A model generated the notes under the pieces. The model was not told where the DNA came from. It made no database searches and saw nothing but the letters and a program-made list of their open reading frames with translations. From positions 186,001-250,000 of the forward strand of contig NZ_LYMM01000002.1 in the NCBI RefSeq assembly GCF_002896965.1: a stretch of 64,000 bases of DNA, given 5' to 3'. The translations under genes and the position numbers were made by a program. Shown here in pieces: positions 8,837 to 17,211 of the stretch. Numbering within the stretch: the first letter of the stretch is position 1; the number at the start of each line of letters is the position of its first letter. The DNA is from Novosphingobium guangzhouense (GTDB lineage: Bacteria > Pseudomonadota > Alphaproteobacteria > Sphingomonadales > Sphingomonadaceae).

Positions 8837-9163
8837 ATGATCAAGCACATCGTCATGTGGAACGTCCGAGGTGACAGCGTGGAGGAGCGCGCCCACGGCG
8901 CGGCCTTCGTGAAATCCTGCTTCGAGGGGATCGCTTCGGCTATCCCCGGGCTGCTGCACCTTGAAGTCGGCATCGACACCAGCCGCATCGACTACGCCTG
9001 CGACGTCGTCCTCTACACCGAGTTCGAGGACCAGGCCGCGCTCGATGCCTATGCCGAGCACCCGGAACACCTGCGGGTGAAGGCGGAACTGGGCGATCTG
9101 CGGACCGCCCGCCATCAGGTCGACTATGCCGTGCCGGCACCGGCTCTGGCTGCCGTTTTCTGA
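8837..9163 (+). CDS. Dabb family (stress-responsive A/B barrel) protein
   Basis: This 108-residue protein begins MIKHIVMWNVRGDS, typical of Dabb domain ferredoxin-like barrel proteins, which work as dimers. The conserved histidine of the first strand (IKHIVMW) and the H-x-x-L-E-V-G motif (LLHLEVGID) are present. Members include polyketide cyclases and proteins of unknown role in catabolic operons. Here it sits between the sugar permease and maleylacetate reductase in the same orientation, with CGGAG before the ATG. It could act on a cyclic or aromatic intermediate; no reaction can be assigned. Confidence 0.75.
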   Translation: MIKHIVMWNVRGDSVEERAHGAAFVKSCFEGIASAIPGLLHLEVGIDTSRIDYACDVVLYTEFEDQAALDAYAEHPEHLRVKAELGDLRTARHQVDYAVPAPALAAVF

Positions 9164-9221
9164 CCGCTTCTTCGGACAGCGCCCTCTGACACTCTCCGAT
9201 CGCAACTACAGGTAACAGATC

Positions 9222-10283
9222 ATGCTCGATTTCACGTATGTCGCCCAGCCCTCGCGGGTCGTGTTCGCCAAGGGAAGCCTTGCTTCGGTCGCCAGCGAGG
9301 TCGAAGCGCTGGGCTGCAGCCGGGCGTTGGTACTCTGCACCCCGCCCCAGCGTGATCAGGCCGAAGCAGTGGCCAAGCTGCTCGGCCCGCTGAGCGCAGG
9401 CGTGTTCGACGGCGCGCAGATGCACGTGCCGATCGAGAATGCCCGCAAGGCCCGCGAGCATGCGGCTGAGGTCGGCGCGGACTGCTGCATCGCGATCGGC
9501 GGCGGCTCCACCGTGGGGCTGGGCAAGGCGATCGCGATGGAATCGCCGCTTCCGATCATCGCCATCCCGACCACGTATGCGGGTTCCGAGATGACCCCGG
9601 TTTACGGCATCACCGAGAACGGCGTGAAGCGCACCGGCAAGGATCCGGCAGTGTTGCCCAAGACGGTGCTGTACGATCCGGACCTTTCGTCCACGCTGCC
9701 GGTCGGCATGTCGATCGTCAGCGGCATGAATGCCATCGCCCACGCCGCCGAGGGGCTTTATGCCAGGGACGGCAACCCGGTGATGTCGCTGCTGGCCGAA
9801 GAAGGCATCCGTGCCCTGGCCAAGGGCATGAAGGGCATTGTCGTGACCGCCGACGATGCCGAGGCGCGCGGTGACTGCCTCTATGGCGCGTGGCTGTGCG
9901 GCACCGTGCTCGGCCATGTCGGCATGGCGCTGCACCACAAGCTTTGCCACACGCTGGGCGGCAGCTTCAATCTGCCGCATGCAGAGACCCACACGATCGT
10001 GCTGCCGCATGCGCTAGCCTACAACGCCCCGGCCGCGCCCGAGGCGATGGCGCGCATCGCCCGTGCCATCGGCGCCGAGGACGGTCCGCTCGGCCTGCAC
10101 GAACTGGCGAAGCAACTGGGAGCGCCGACCGCGCTGAAGGATCTCGGCGTCGAGGAGAAGGATCTCGACAAGGCCTGCGAGATCGCACTGTCGAACCCGT
10201 ACTGGAATCCGCGTCCGATCGAAGCCGCGCCGCTGCGTGCGCTGCTCCAGCGGGCCTGGGAAGGCGCGCCGCCCGCGGCGTGA
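9222..10283 (+). CDS. Maleylacetate reductase
   Basis: This 353-residue enzyme belongs to the iron-alcohol-dehydrogenase superfamily, maleylacetate reductase branch. It reduces maleylacetate to 3-oxoadipate with NAD(P)H, the step after hydroxyquinol cleavage. The nucleotide-binding motif GGGSTVGLGKA lies near residue 91, followed by PTTYAGSEMTPVYGI. The histidine region HKLCHTLGGSFNLPHAETH near residues 230-250 is the family metal/active-site segment. Length and motifs match bacterial maleylacetate reductases. With the dioxygenase at 739 and pcaIJF at 14529-17100 it gives a nearly complete hydroxyquinol lower pathway. Confidence 0.92.
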   Translation: MLDFTYVAQPSRVVFAKGSLASVASEVEALGCSRALVLCTPPQRDQAEAVAKLLGPLSAGVFDGAQMHVPIENARKAREHAAEVGADCCIAIGGGSTVGLGKAIAMESPLPIIAIPTTYAGSEMTPVYGITENGVKRTGKDPAVLPKTVLYDPDLSSTLPVGMSIVSGMNAIAHAAEGLYARDGNPVMSLLAEEGIRALAKGMKGIVVTADDAEARGDCLYGAWLCGTVLGHVGMALHHKLCHTLGGSFNLPHAETHTIVLPHALAYNAPAAPEAMARIARAIGAEDGPLGLHELAKQLGAPTALKDLGVEEKDLDKACEIALSNPYWNPRPIEAAPLRALLQRAWEGAPPAA

Positions 10284-10290
10284 CCTGACG

Positions 10291-10308
10291 CCGGCCCGCG
10301 AGGGCCGG
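10291..10308 (+). terminator. GC-rich hairpin after maleylacetate reductase gene
   Basis: CCGGCCC (10291-10297), the loop GCGA and GGGCCGG (10302-10308) form a 7-bp stem eight bases after the stop codon. No U-tract follows, so termination may be weak. Confidence 0.45.
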
Positions 10309-10338
10309 CCACCACCGAACGGCAATCTGCTGCAACGT

Positions 10339-10357
10339 CAAGGACATGCGGTCCTTG
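10339..10357. promoter_or_regulatory. Inverted repeat upstream of the porin gene
   Basis: CAAGGAC-ATGCG-GTCCTTG is a perfect 7-bp dyad about 80 bases before the porin start. The symmetry and position suggest an operator, but the protein that binds it is unknown. Confidence 0.35.
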
Positions 10358-10436
10358 CGGCGAGAGCAATTGTCATTTTCCAAATGAGCGCCCGCAAAGA
10401 AATGGCGCCCGATCAACGCATGAATAGGGAGAGGGC

Positions 10437-11741
10437 ATGAACACCATAAGCATCAACCGTAAGCCCCGCAGTCGATTGATCGCTCTGCTGGGTACGTTGA
10501 CCACCCTGCTGCTGGCAACGCCCCTAGCGGCACAGACCAAGGCCGAAGAGGACGCTAGCTGGCGAACAGGGCTTGAAGAGGACGGCGTCAAGTTCGACCT
10601 CAACTATCGCTCAGAGGATCTTGCGGCGATATCGGGCGCCGACAGCAAAGATCTTATCCATTCCGGGCAGATCGCGCTGATCACTGATTTCGACATGGAA
10701 AAGCTGGTGGGCTGGCAGGGCGCCAAGCTGCGCGCCAGCCTGGCCTACCGCGACGGCGACAACATTAATGACGAGTCCGGTGTTTCGGCCCTGTTCGGAC
10801 CGCAGGAAATCTTCGGTCGCGGCCACTATCTGCGCCTGACCCAGTTCTGGCTTGACCAGTCGCTGGCCAACGGCAAGGTGGCCTTGCGGATTGGCCGTCT
10901 CGCTCCCGGCGAGGATTTCCAGGCGACCGAGTGCAGCTTCAACAACCTGTCGTTCTGCGCCAATCAGGCGGGTAACTTCGTGGCCGACTACTGGTACAAC
11001 TGGCCGATCAGCCAATGGGGCGTCGCGGCGCAGGTTAATCTGGGCGGCGACAAGTACGTCAAGGCCGGTGCCTATCAGGTCAACCCGCGCAACCTGCGCG
11101 GCGATTTCCTCGTGGTGCTGAGCCCCAAGGGCGGCACCGGGGTACTCACCCCGTTCGAGTTCGGCTGGACCCCGACGAGCGCCTCGGGCCTGATCGGCGA
11201 ATACAAGATCGGCGGCTGGTACAGCAGCGCCGACCGCAAGGACGTCTATTACGATATCGACGGCAATCCCGCCTCGGTCACCGGTCAGCCCTTCGGCGAG
11301 CGTTCGGGCGCCTGGGGCGCGTTCTTCAGTGCGGTGCGCCAGATCACGCGCGGCGACGGCACCAGCCCCAAGAGCGGGCTGCGCGCCATCGTCAAGGGCT
11401 CGATCGCCGACGTGCAGACGAGCAGGGTCGATCGCACATTGGTCGGCACACTGGTCTACACCGGCCCGTTCAAGGGGCGCCCGGCCGACGACATCGGGCT
11501 TGGCATCGCCTTCAACCATCTCAACGACCGCATCGCGCGCTATCGGGCCGAAAGCCTGGCACTGGGCGAGGACAGCCTGCTGCCGGGCGGCACCGAACGC
11601 ACGATCGAGGCCTATTACAGCTTCCAGTTCGGCAAGCATCTGATGGTGCGTCCGGACGTGCAGTGGATCCACAGTCCCGGCGGGATCGACCAGCGCGACG
11701 ACGTGCTGATCGTCGGCAGCCGCATCGTCGTGTCGCTCTGA
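10437..11741 (+). CDS. OprB-type carbohydrate-selective porin
   Basis: This 434-residue outer-membrane protein has a signal peptide ending near LATPLAAQ (residues 1-33) and a body of alternating amphipathic strands. Features of the OprB family include the early LNYRSEDLAAISG region, GRLAPGEDF and the C-terminal strand rich in alternating hydrophobics. OprB porins pass glucose and other small sugars across the outer membrane. It follows the sugar ABC transporter and catabolic genes and precedes a LysR regulator by five bases, so it likely admits the substrate of the locus. An AGGGAGAGG ribosome-binding site precedes the ATG at 10437. Confidence 0.8.
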   Translation: MNTISINRKPRSRLIALLGTLTTLLLATPLAAQTKAEEDASWRTGLEEDGVKFDLNYRSEDLAAISGADSKDLIHSGQIALITDFDMEKLVGWQGAKLRASLAYRDGDNINDESGVSALFGPQEIFGRGHYLRLTQFWLDQSLANGKVALRIGRLAPGEDFQATECSFNNLSFCANQAGNFVADYWYNWPISQWGVAAQVNLGGDKYVKAGAYQVNPRNLRGDFLVVLSPKGGTGVLTPFEFGWTPTSASGLIGEYKIGGWYSSADRKDVYYDIDGNPASVTGQPFGERSGAWGAFFSAVRQITRGDGTSPKSGLRAIVKGSIADVQTSRVDRTLVGTLVYTGPFKGRPADDIGLGIAFNHLNDRIARYRAESLALGEDSLLPGGTERTIEAYYSFQFGKHLMVRPDVQWIHSPGGIDQRDDVLIVGSRIVVSL

Positions 11742-11745
11742 TCCC

Positions 11746-12660
11746 ATGGACCAGTTCAAGGAGATGGAGCTGTTCGTCGCGGTGACCGACGCGGGCAGCA
11801 TCAGCCGGGCGGCCGAGAAGCTCAATATCTCGGTCTCGGCTGCCAGCCGCCACCTCCTGAACCTTGAGGAACGGCTGGGCGTGCGGCTGATCCAGCGCTC
11901 GACCCGCCAGCTGTTCGTGACCGAGGCGGGGCAGGAGTTCCAGCGTCGTTGCCGGGCGATCCTGTCCGACCTGCGCGAGGCGGAATCGGCGATCCAGGAC
12001 ACCACCGTCCAGCCCACCGGCCTGCTGCGGGTGACGGCCTCGCTGTCGTTCTGCCTGCTCCACATCGAGCCGATGCTGCCCGAATTCACCGCGCGCTATC
12101 CGGACATCACGATCGACGTGATCGCCGCCAACCGTTACCTCGACATCATCGACAACAGCGTGGACGTGGCGATCCGCACCCGTCCGTTCGAGGCGGACAG
12201 TGCGATCACCATCCGCAAGCTGGCCGAGACCAGGCGCATCCTTGCGGCTTCGCCCGGCTATCTCGAACGGTTCGGGCAGCCGCAGGTGCCCTCTGATCTC
12301 AAGGACCATCGCCTGCTCATCTACGATTATGCGGTGAACCCCACCGAACTGCCGTTCCGCAAGGACGGCAAGCTGCAGACCTTCAAGGTCAAGCCGTTCA
12401 TCTCCACCAACGACGGGCAAGTGGTGCTCAAGGCTGCGTTCGACGACATGGGCATCCTCGTGCAACCGCAATACATCATCCATGAGGCGATCGGGGCGGG
12501 CAGCCTGGTGCCGCTGCTGAGCGACTGGGACCTGCCGCGCCTGACGATGAACATCGCCTTCCAGACCCGGGCCTTCATGCCGAGCAAGGTGCGCGTCTTC
12601 GTCGAGGCGCTGGTCGAACGGTTCCGTGCCAACGACTATACCCGGCTGTGGACGCAGTGA
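11746..12660 (+). CDS. LysR-family transcriptional regulator
   Basis: This 304-residue LysR regulator has an N-terminal winged helix-turn-helix (residues 5-63, ISRAAEKLNISVSAASRHLL) and a substrate-binding effector domain of the CrgA/DmlR-like group. The start ATG at 11746 is five bases after the porin stop, so it is probably co-transcribed with the porin. It lies tail-to-tail with a second LysR gene at 12664-13587, only three bases apart. A role in inducing the upstream hydroxyquinol and transport genes is an inference from position. Confidence 0.88.
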   Translation: MDQFKEMELFVAVTDAGSISRAAEKLNISVSAASRHLLNLEERLGVRLIQRSTRQLFVTEAGQEFQRRCRAILSDLREAESAIQDTTVQPTGLLRVTASLSFCLLHIEPMLPEFTARYPDITIDVIAANRYLDIIDNSVDVAIRTRPFEADSAITIRKLAETRRILAASPGYLERFGQPQVPSDLKDHRLLIYDYAVNPTELPFRKDGKLQTFKVKPFISTNDGQVVLKAAFDDMGILVQPQYIIHEAIGAGSLVPLLSDWDLPRLTMNIAFQTRAFMPSKVRVFVEALVERFRANDYTRLWTQ

Positions 12661-12663
12661 CGG

Positions 12664-13587
12664 TCAGAACGTGAAGCCATCCCCCAGTTGCGCTAGCGTC
12701 GCGTGGAATTCGTTCTGGATGAAGTCGACGAAGGCCTTGAGCCGCCGGGGCTGCCAGTCGCGCGCGGGATAGACGATCTGGATCGAATGCGGCGCGCCCT
12801 TCCACTGCGGGAGGACGCGCACCAGCCGCCCCGCCGCCACGTCGTCGAGCAGTTCCCACGCCGACAGCTTGGCAAGGCCGACACCGGCCAGCGCGGCGGC
12901 ATGGGTCACCGCACCGCTGCGGCTGAGCAGCGCCACAGGGACTTTCACCCGCCGCGTCTCCTTGCCGTCCGACAGCGTCCAGCTATCGCGTGAGGCGTTG
13001 TCCTGCACCAGACAGCGATGACCGGCGAGGTCTTCGGGCTGCGTCGGCGTGCCGAACTGCGCGAGGTAATCGGGAGAGGCGCAGATCCAGTGCGCATCGG
13101 GCACCAGCCGCCGGGTTATCATCGATGAATCCACCCCCTCGGCCTGCCGGATCGCCAGGTCGATGCCGTCGGCGACGAGGTCGACGATCTCGTCGGTCAC
13201 CAGCAGATGTACCTGTACTTCGGGATAGCGTGCCAGAAAGCGGGTAAGGCGCGGGGCGATCTGCCACTGGCCAAGCCCGTTGGTGCAGGTCACGCGCAAG
13301 GTGCCGCGCGGCTTGGCGCCGGGGCCGTCCATCGCCTCTTCCGCGCGTCCGGCACCGTCGAGTATGGGGATCGCCTGGTCGAACAGGGCCTGCCCCTCGG
13401 CGGTCAGGCTGAGCTGGCGCGTCGTGCGGTTGAGCAGCCGGTGGCCGACCTGATCCTCCAGCCGCTTCAAGTGCTTGGAAATGTAATTGACCGACAGGTC
13501 TAGGTCACGCGCGGCAAGCGACATGCTGCGCAGGCGCGCCACTGCCTCGAAGATGCGGATGTCAATAAGGCTGTCGAGTTGACCCAT
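12664..13587 (-). CDS. LysR-family transcriptional regulator
   Basis: This 307-residue LysR protein has the usual N-terminal helix-turn-helix (SLAARDLDLSVNYISKHLKR, residues 21-40) and a C-terminal effector domain. It is convergent with the LysR gene at 11746 and lies next to the broken IclR gene, both transcribed to the left. Its own target is unclear because no divergent partner operon lies directly beside its start; the IclR gene end is 51 bases upstream. The ATG at 13587 is preceded by AGAGAGGAA. Functionally it is one of four LysR regulators in the catabolic block. Confidence 0.88.
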   Translation of the reverse strand: MGQLDSLIDIRIFEAVARLRSMSLAARDLDLSVNYISKHLKRLEDQVGHRLLNRTTRQLSLTAEGQALFDQAIPILDGAGRAEEAMDGPGAKPRGTLRVTCTNGLGQWQIAPRLTRFLARYPEVQVHLLVTDEIVDLVADGIDLAIRQAEGVDSSMITRRLVPDAHWICASPDYLAQFGTPTQPEDLAGHRCLVQDNASRDSWTLSDGKETRRVKVPVALLSRSGAVTHAAALAGVGLAKLSAWELLDDVAAGRLVRVLPQWKGAPHSIQIVYPARDWQPRRLKAFVDFIQNEFHATLAQLGDGFTF

Positions 13588-13638
13588 CGCTCGCGCCTCG
13601 CGGCGTTCCTCTCTCTGTTCTCTGTTGTCCTCTAGTGA

Positions 13639-14406
13639 CTACACCAGACCGGTCGCCGTCAACTCCCTCGCGCATCGCCGCAAAGACGGCAGGTATTGCG
13701 TGCGCAAGTCGGCGAGCGAGACGCGCGAGGCCTGCGTACCGACATTGATCGCGGCAACCACCCGTCCGGTCATGCCGAATACCGGCACCGCGACCGAGCG
13801 CAGCCCGGTTTCGAGCTCCTGGTCGATGATCGCGCAGCCTTCCTCCGCCACTTTGTCGCAGAGCGTCTGAAGCCGCGCAGGCACCGTCTCAGTCTGGTCG
13901 GTGCGGGCGACGAGGTCGGTGCGGCGGAAATACGCCGCCCGATCTTCGCGCGCCATGCCGGCGAGCAACACGCCGCCCATGGATGTCGCGTAGAGCGGCA
14001 GGCGGCTGCCCACCCGTAACGCGATCGACATGATGCGCGATACTTCGGCGCGGGCGATGTAACAGACCTGATCGTCGTCGACGATGCCGAGTGAACAGGA
14101 CTCGCCGAGCTCATCACGCAAGCGATCGAGCAGCGGCTGTGCGCGCAGCGCCAGCGGCGTCGAAGAAAGATAGGCATAGCCCAGCGACATCACCTTGGGC
14201 TGCAACGCGTAATTGCTGCCGTCCTGCACTGCATAGCCGAGCTTTGCCAAAGTTAGCAGGCATCGCCGCACCGCAGGGCGGCTGAGCCCGGTGAGGCGGC
14301 TGGCCTACGCAATCGTCATCGGGCGCTCCTGTTCGGCGAAGCAGCGCATAACCGCTAACCCGCGCGCCAGCGAACTCATGAATTCCGGGTCTCCAGGTGC
14401 ATCCAT
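13639..14406 (-). pseudogene. IclR-family regulator (PcaR/PobR-like) with in-frame stop
   Basis: The frame encodes an IclR regulator of the PcaR/PcaU type divergent from the pca genes. Reading from ATG 14406 gives MSSLARGLAVMRCF and then MTIA followed by TAG (14305-14307, codon 34), where relatives carry a glutamate-type codon in MTIAEAS. The frame then resumes with SRLTGLSRPAVRRCLLTL, the rest of the DNA-binding helix, and a complete effector domain. A single base change explains the stop. A product restarted at GTG 14271 would lack most of the helix-turn-helix. The regulator is therefore probably non-functional unless the stop is suppressed or is a sequencing error. An upstream in-frame ATG exists at 14421. 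Confidence 0.82.
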
Positions 14407-14436
14407 TATGACCTGATCCATATCGCTCTCAATAAT

Positions 14437-14470
14437 AACCGATTACCGGACAATATTCCGTTAATCGATT
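14437..14470. promoter_or_regulatory. Putative IclR/PcaR operator
   Basis: Two 14-base arms, AACCGATTACCGGA (14437-14450) and the complement of AATCGATTAACGGA (14457-14470), form an inverted repeat matching at 12 of 14 positions around a 6-base spacer. It lies between the divergent IclR-type gene and pcaI. Length, symmetry and position fit a site for an IclR dimer controlling the pca genes. Binding by this regulator is inferred. Confidence 0.6.
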
Positions 14471-14528
14471 GGCGCAAACAAAGTGTGGATGGAACTAGGG
14501 CCAACGAAACAAGCACTGGAGAGTCTTC

Positions 14529-15214
14529 GTGATCGACAAGAGCGTGGCTTCCGCCACAGCCGCCGTCGCCGACATCACCGATGGCGCGTCCATCATGATC
14601 GGAGGGTTCGGTACCGCCGGGATGCCTGACGAACTGATTGACGCACTGATCGACCGCGGCGCGCGCGCGACCTCACCATCATCAGCAATAACGCCGGCAA
14701 CGGAGAGACCGGCCTTGCCGCGCTGATGAAGGAGAAGCGCGTGCGCAAGATCGTCTGCTCTTTCCCGAGGCAGGCGGATTCGCATCACTTTGACGCGCTT
14801 TACCAAGCCAGCGAGATTGAACTGGAACTGGTGCCGCAGGGCAACCTTGCCGCCTGTATCCAGGCGGCCGGGGCCGGGTTGGGCGCGATCTTCACGCCAA
14901 CGGGCTATGGCACGCTTCTGTGCGAGGGCAAGGAAACGCGCGAGATCGACGGGCGCATGTATGTGCTCGAATATCCTATCCATACCGATTTCGCGCTGAT
15001 CAAGGCATTGCAGGGCGATCGCTGGGGCAATCTGGTTTATCGCAAGACGGCGCGCAACTTCGGCCCGATCATGGCGATGGCGGCGAAGACTACGATTGCA
15101 CAAGTCGCGGACGTGGTGGCGCTGGGCGCGCTCGATCCTGAAGCGGTGGTGACGCCGGGCATCTTCGTGCAGTGCGTAGTATCGATCGCGCCTGCCGTGG
15201 CGATCGCAGCGTAA
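14529..15214 (+). pseudogene. pcaI: 3-oxoadipate CoA-transferase subunit A, frameshifted
   Basis: This is the alpha subunit of 3-oxoadipate:succinyl-CoA CoA-transferase, interrupted by a frameshift. The first frame (14529-14726) gives the glycine-rich MIGGFGTAGMPDELI and fails after DRGA. The second frame supplies LTIISNNAGNGETGLAALMKEK and onward to the end (a run of 22; core GNGETGLAAL). The change lies in an alternating GC run (14659-14669) that carries two extra bases relative to the expected frame. The first frame stops at TGA 14724-14726, overlapping ATG 14726, so a coupled restart could yield a separate 162-residue piece. The options are true loss of function, a two-piece subunit or a sequencing error. 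Confidence 0.82.
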
Positions 15215-15229
15215 CAAGGGAGAAAAACG

Positions 15230-15880
15230 ATGGAACGTCTCGATCGCGAAGCCATGGCCCGCCGTGTCGCCCGCGATATCCCGGAAGGGGCTTACGTCAA
15301 TCTGGGTATCGGTTTGCCGACAAAGGTCGCCAATTATCTGCCGGCCGACAAGGACATCTTCCTCCAGAGCGAGAACGGCGTGCTGGGCATGGGCCCGGCA
15401 CCCGCTCGGGGCGAGGAAGACCCCGAACTCATCAATGCCGGCAAGCAGCCGGTGACCCTGCTCGCAGGCGGGTGCTTCTTCCACCATGCTGACAGCTTCG
15501 CGATGATGCGCGGCGGCCACCTCGACGTCTGCGTGCTGGGTGCGTTCCAGGTCTCCGCCAGCGGCGACATCGCCAACTGGCACACCGGTGCGCCGGGAGC
15601 CATACCGGCGGTCGGTGGGGCGATGGACCTTGCCATCGGCGCCAAGCAGATCTTCGTGATGAGGGAACTTTTCACCAAGTCGGGCGAGAGCAAGCTGGTG
15701 GAGCACTGCACTTATCCGCTGACTGGCATCGGCTGCATTTCGCGGGTCTACACTGACCTTGGTACATTCAGCGTCGGCCCGCACGGTGCCGGCGTGATCG
15801 ATCTCGTGCCCGGCTTCGGCCTTGACGAGGCGCGTGCGCGTACCGGCTTGCCGCTGGACGCGGCCGCGCTGGCTGCCTGA
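15230..15880 (+). CDS. pcaJ: 3-oxoadipate CoA-transferase subunit B
   Basis: This 216-residue protein is the beta subunit of 3-oxoadipate CoA-transferase, which makes 3-oxoadipyl-CoA from 3-oxoadipate and succinyl-CoA. The catalytic glutamate is in SENGVLGMGP near residue 48-57, and the subunit-B motifs VNLGIGLPTKVANYL and GAMDLAIGAKQI are present. It follows pcaI by 15 bases with AAGGGAGAA before its ATG, and pcaF follows after 11 bases. The gene itself is intact although pcaI is frameshifted. Since the enzyme needs both subunits, activity depends on the fate of pcaI. Confidence 0.93.
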   Translation: MERLDREAMARRVARDIPEGAYVNLGIGLPTKVANYLPADKDIFLQSENGVLGMGPAPARGEEDPELINAGKQPVTLLAGGCFFHHADSFAMMRGGHLDVCVLGAFQVSASGDIANWHTGAPGAIPAVGGAMDLAIGAKQIFVMRELFTKSGESKLVEHCTYPLTGIGCISRVYTDLGTFSVGPHGAGVIDLVPGFGLDEARARTGLPLDAAALAA

Positions 15881-15891
15881 GGAGACGGGGC

Positions 15892-17100
15892 ATGAACGAA
15901 GCCTATATCTGCGACGCTGTGCGCACACCGATCGGCCGCTACGGCGGCGGTCTTGCAAGGATCCGCGCCGACGATCTCGGTGCGGTGCCCATGAAGGCAC
16001 TGCTGGCGCGCAACCCGGGGCTGGACCCCGCCGCGATCGAGGAAGTCTTCTATGGCTGCGCCAATCAGTCGGGAGAAGACAACCGCAACGTCGCTCGCAT
16101 GAGCCTGCTGCTGGCGGGGCTTCCTGCGGGCGTTCCCGGCGTGACGCTCAACCGGCTCTGTGCCTCGGGCCTTGAGGCTGTAGGGCAGGCCGCGCGTGCG
16201 ATCCGCCTCGGTGAGATGGACCTTGCGCTGGCCGGCGGCGTCGAGAGCATGACTCGTGCGCCCTTCGTGATGGGCAAGTCCGACACCGCGTTCGGCCGCG
16301 CCCAGAAACTGGAGGACACCACGATGGGCTGGCGCTTCGTCAACCCCGCGCTCGATGCGCCCTACGGCACGGAGACGATGCCGCGCACCGGCGAGAACGT
16401 GGCCGAGGACTACGGTGTCAGTCGCGCCGATCAGGATGCCTTCGCGCTGCGCAGCCAGCATCGGACTGCCGCGGCGCAGGCGTCGGGATTCCATAGCGAA
16501 GAGATCGTGGCGGTGACGGTGCCGGGCCGCAAGCGTGGCGAGACGGTAGAGATTACCCTCGACGAGCATCCACGCGCGGATAGCAGTATCGAGGCACTGT
16601 CCGGCCTTAAGCCGCTGTTCGGCCCTGCCGGTACGGTCACAGCGGGCAATGCCTCGGGCATCAACGACGGCGCGGCGGCGATGATCGTTGCCAGCGAGGC
16701 GGCGGTAAAGGACCACGGTCTGACCCCGCGCGCGCGTATCCTTGGACTCGCATCGGCGGGCGTCGAGCCGCGCGTGATGGGCATCGGGCCGGTGCCGGCG
16801 ACGCGCAAGCTGATCGCGAAGCTGGGCCTTGGGATCGCCGACTTCGACGCCATCGAACTCAACGAGGCTTTTGCCAGCCAGTCCTTGGCGGCGCTGCGCG
16901 AACTTGGCCTTCCCGACGATGCGGCGCATGTGAACGCCAATGGCGGCGCGATTGCATTGGGTCATCCGCTCGGCATGTCGGGCGCACGTCTAGCGCTGAC
17001 GCTCGTGCATCAACTGGAGAAGAGTGGCGGCAAGCGGGGCCTTGCCACGCTGTGCGTCGGCGTGGGCATCGGCCTTGCGCTGGCCGTCGAGCGGGTCTGA
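15892..17100 (+). CDS. pcaF: 3-oxoadipyl-CoA thiolase
   Basis: This 402-residue thiolase cleaves 3-oxoadipyl-CoA to acetyl-CoA and succinyl-CoA, the last step of the 3-oxoadipate route. The acylated cysteine is in [11 protein letters not shown] near residue 90, the GHP histidine in [13 protein letters not shown] near residue 361, and the second catalytic cysteine in [10 protein letters not shown] near residue 391. The opening [16 protein letters not shown] is typical of PcaF. It is the third gene of the pcaIJF set with GGAGACGGGG before its ATG. Other thiolases share these motifs, but the operon settles the assignment. Confidence 0.94.
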   Translation: MNEAYICDAVRTPIGRYGGGLARIRADDLGAVPMKALLARNPGLDPAAIEEVFYGCANQSGEDNRNVARMSLLLAGLPAGVPGVTLNRLCASGLEAVGQAARAIRLGEMDLALAGGVESMTRAPFVMGKSDTAFGRAQKLEDTTMGWRFVNPALDAPYGTETMPRTGENVAEDYGVSRADQDAFALRSQHRTAAAQASGFHSEEIVAVTVPGRKRGETVEITLDEHPRADSSIEALSGLKPLFGPAGTVTAGNASGINDGAAAMIVASEAAVKDHGLTPRARILGLASAGVEPRVMGIGPVPATRKLIAKLGLGIADFDAIELNEAFASQSLAALRELGLPDDAAHVNANGGAIALGHPLGMSGARLALTLVHQLEKSGGKRGLATLCVGVGIGLALAVERV

Positions 17101-17120
17101 CCCTTTATCCTTGACCACCA

Positions 17121-17144
17121 GGGGGCGCCCGGTTAGGCGCCCCC
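17121..17144 (+). terminator. GC-rich hairpin after pcaF
   Basis: A perfect 9-bp inverted repeat, GGGGGCGCC and GGCGCCCCC with a 6-base loop, lies 20 bases after the pcaF stop. No run of T follows, so it may be a weak terminator or a 3' end stabiliser. Confidence 0.55.
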
Positions 17145-17211
17145 GCAGACGGTCGGCAAGCTGCCGATCGCGTAAGCGTTAACGTCAACCAACGCACCTC
17201 ATCGCCGCCGG

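Noticed and set aside
7540..8988. 482-residue minus-strand frame opposite the ABC permease
   Set aside because: Composition (Asp, His, Arg repeats) is that of an antisense frame to a membrane-protein gene.
14271..14271. GTG 14271 as the true start of the IclR gene
   Set aside because: Starting there removes most of the DNA-binding domain, and the upstream frame before the TAG clearly encodes the missing IclR N-terminus.
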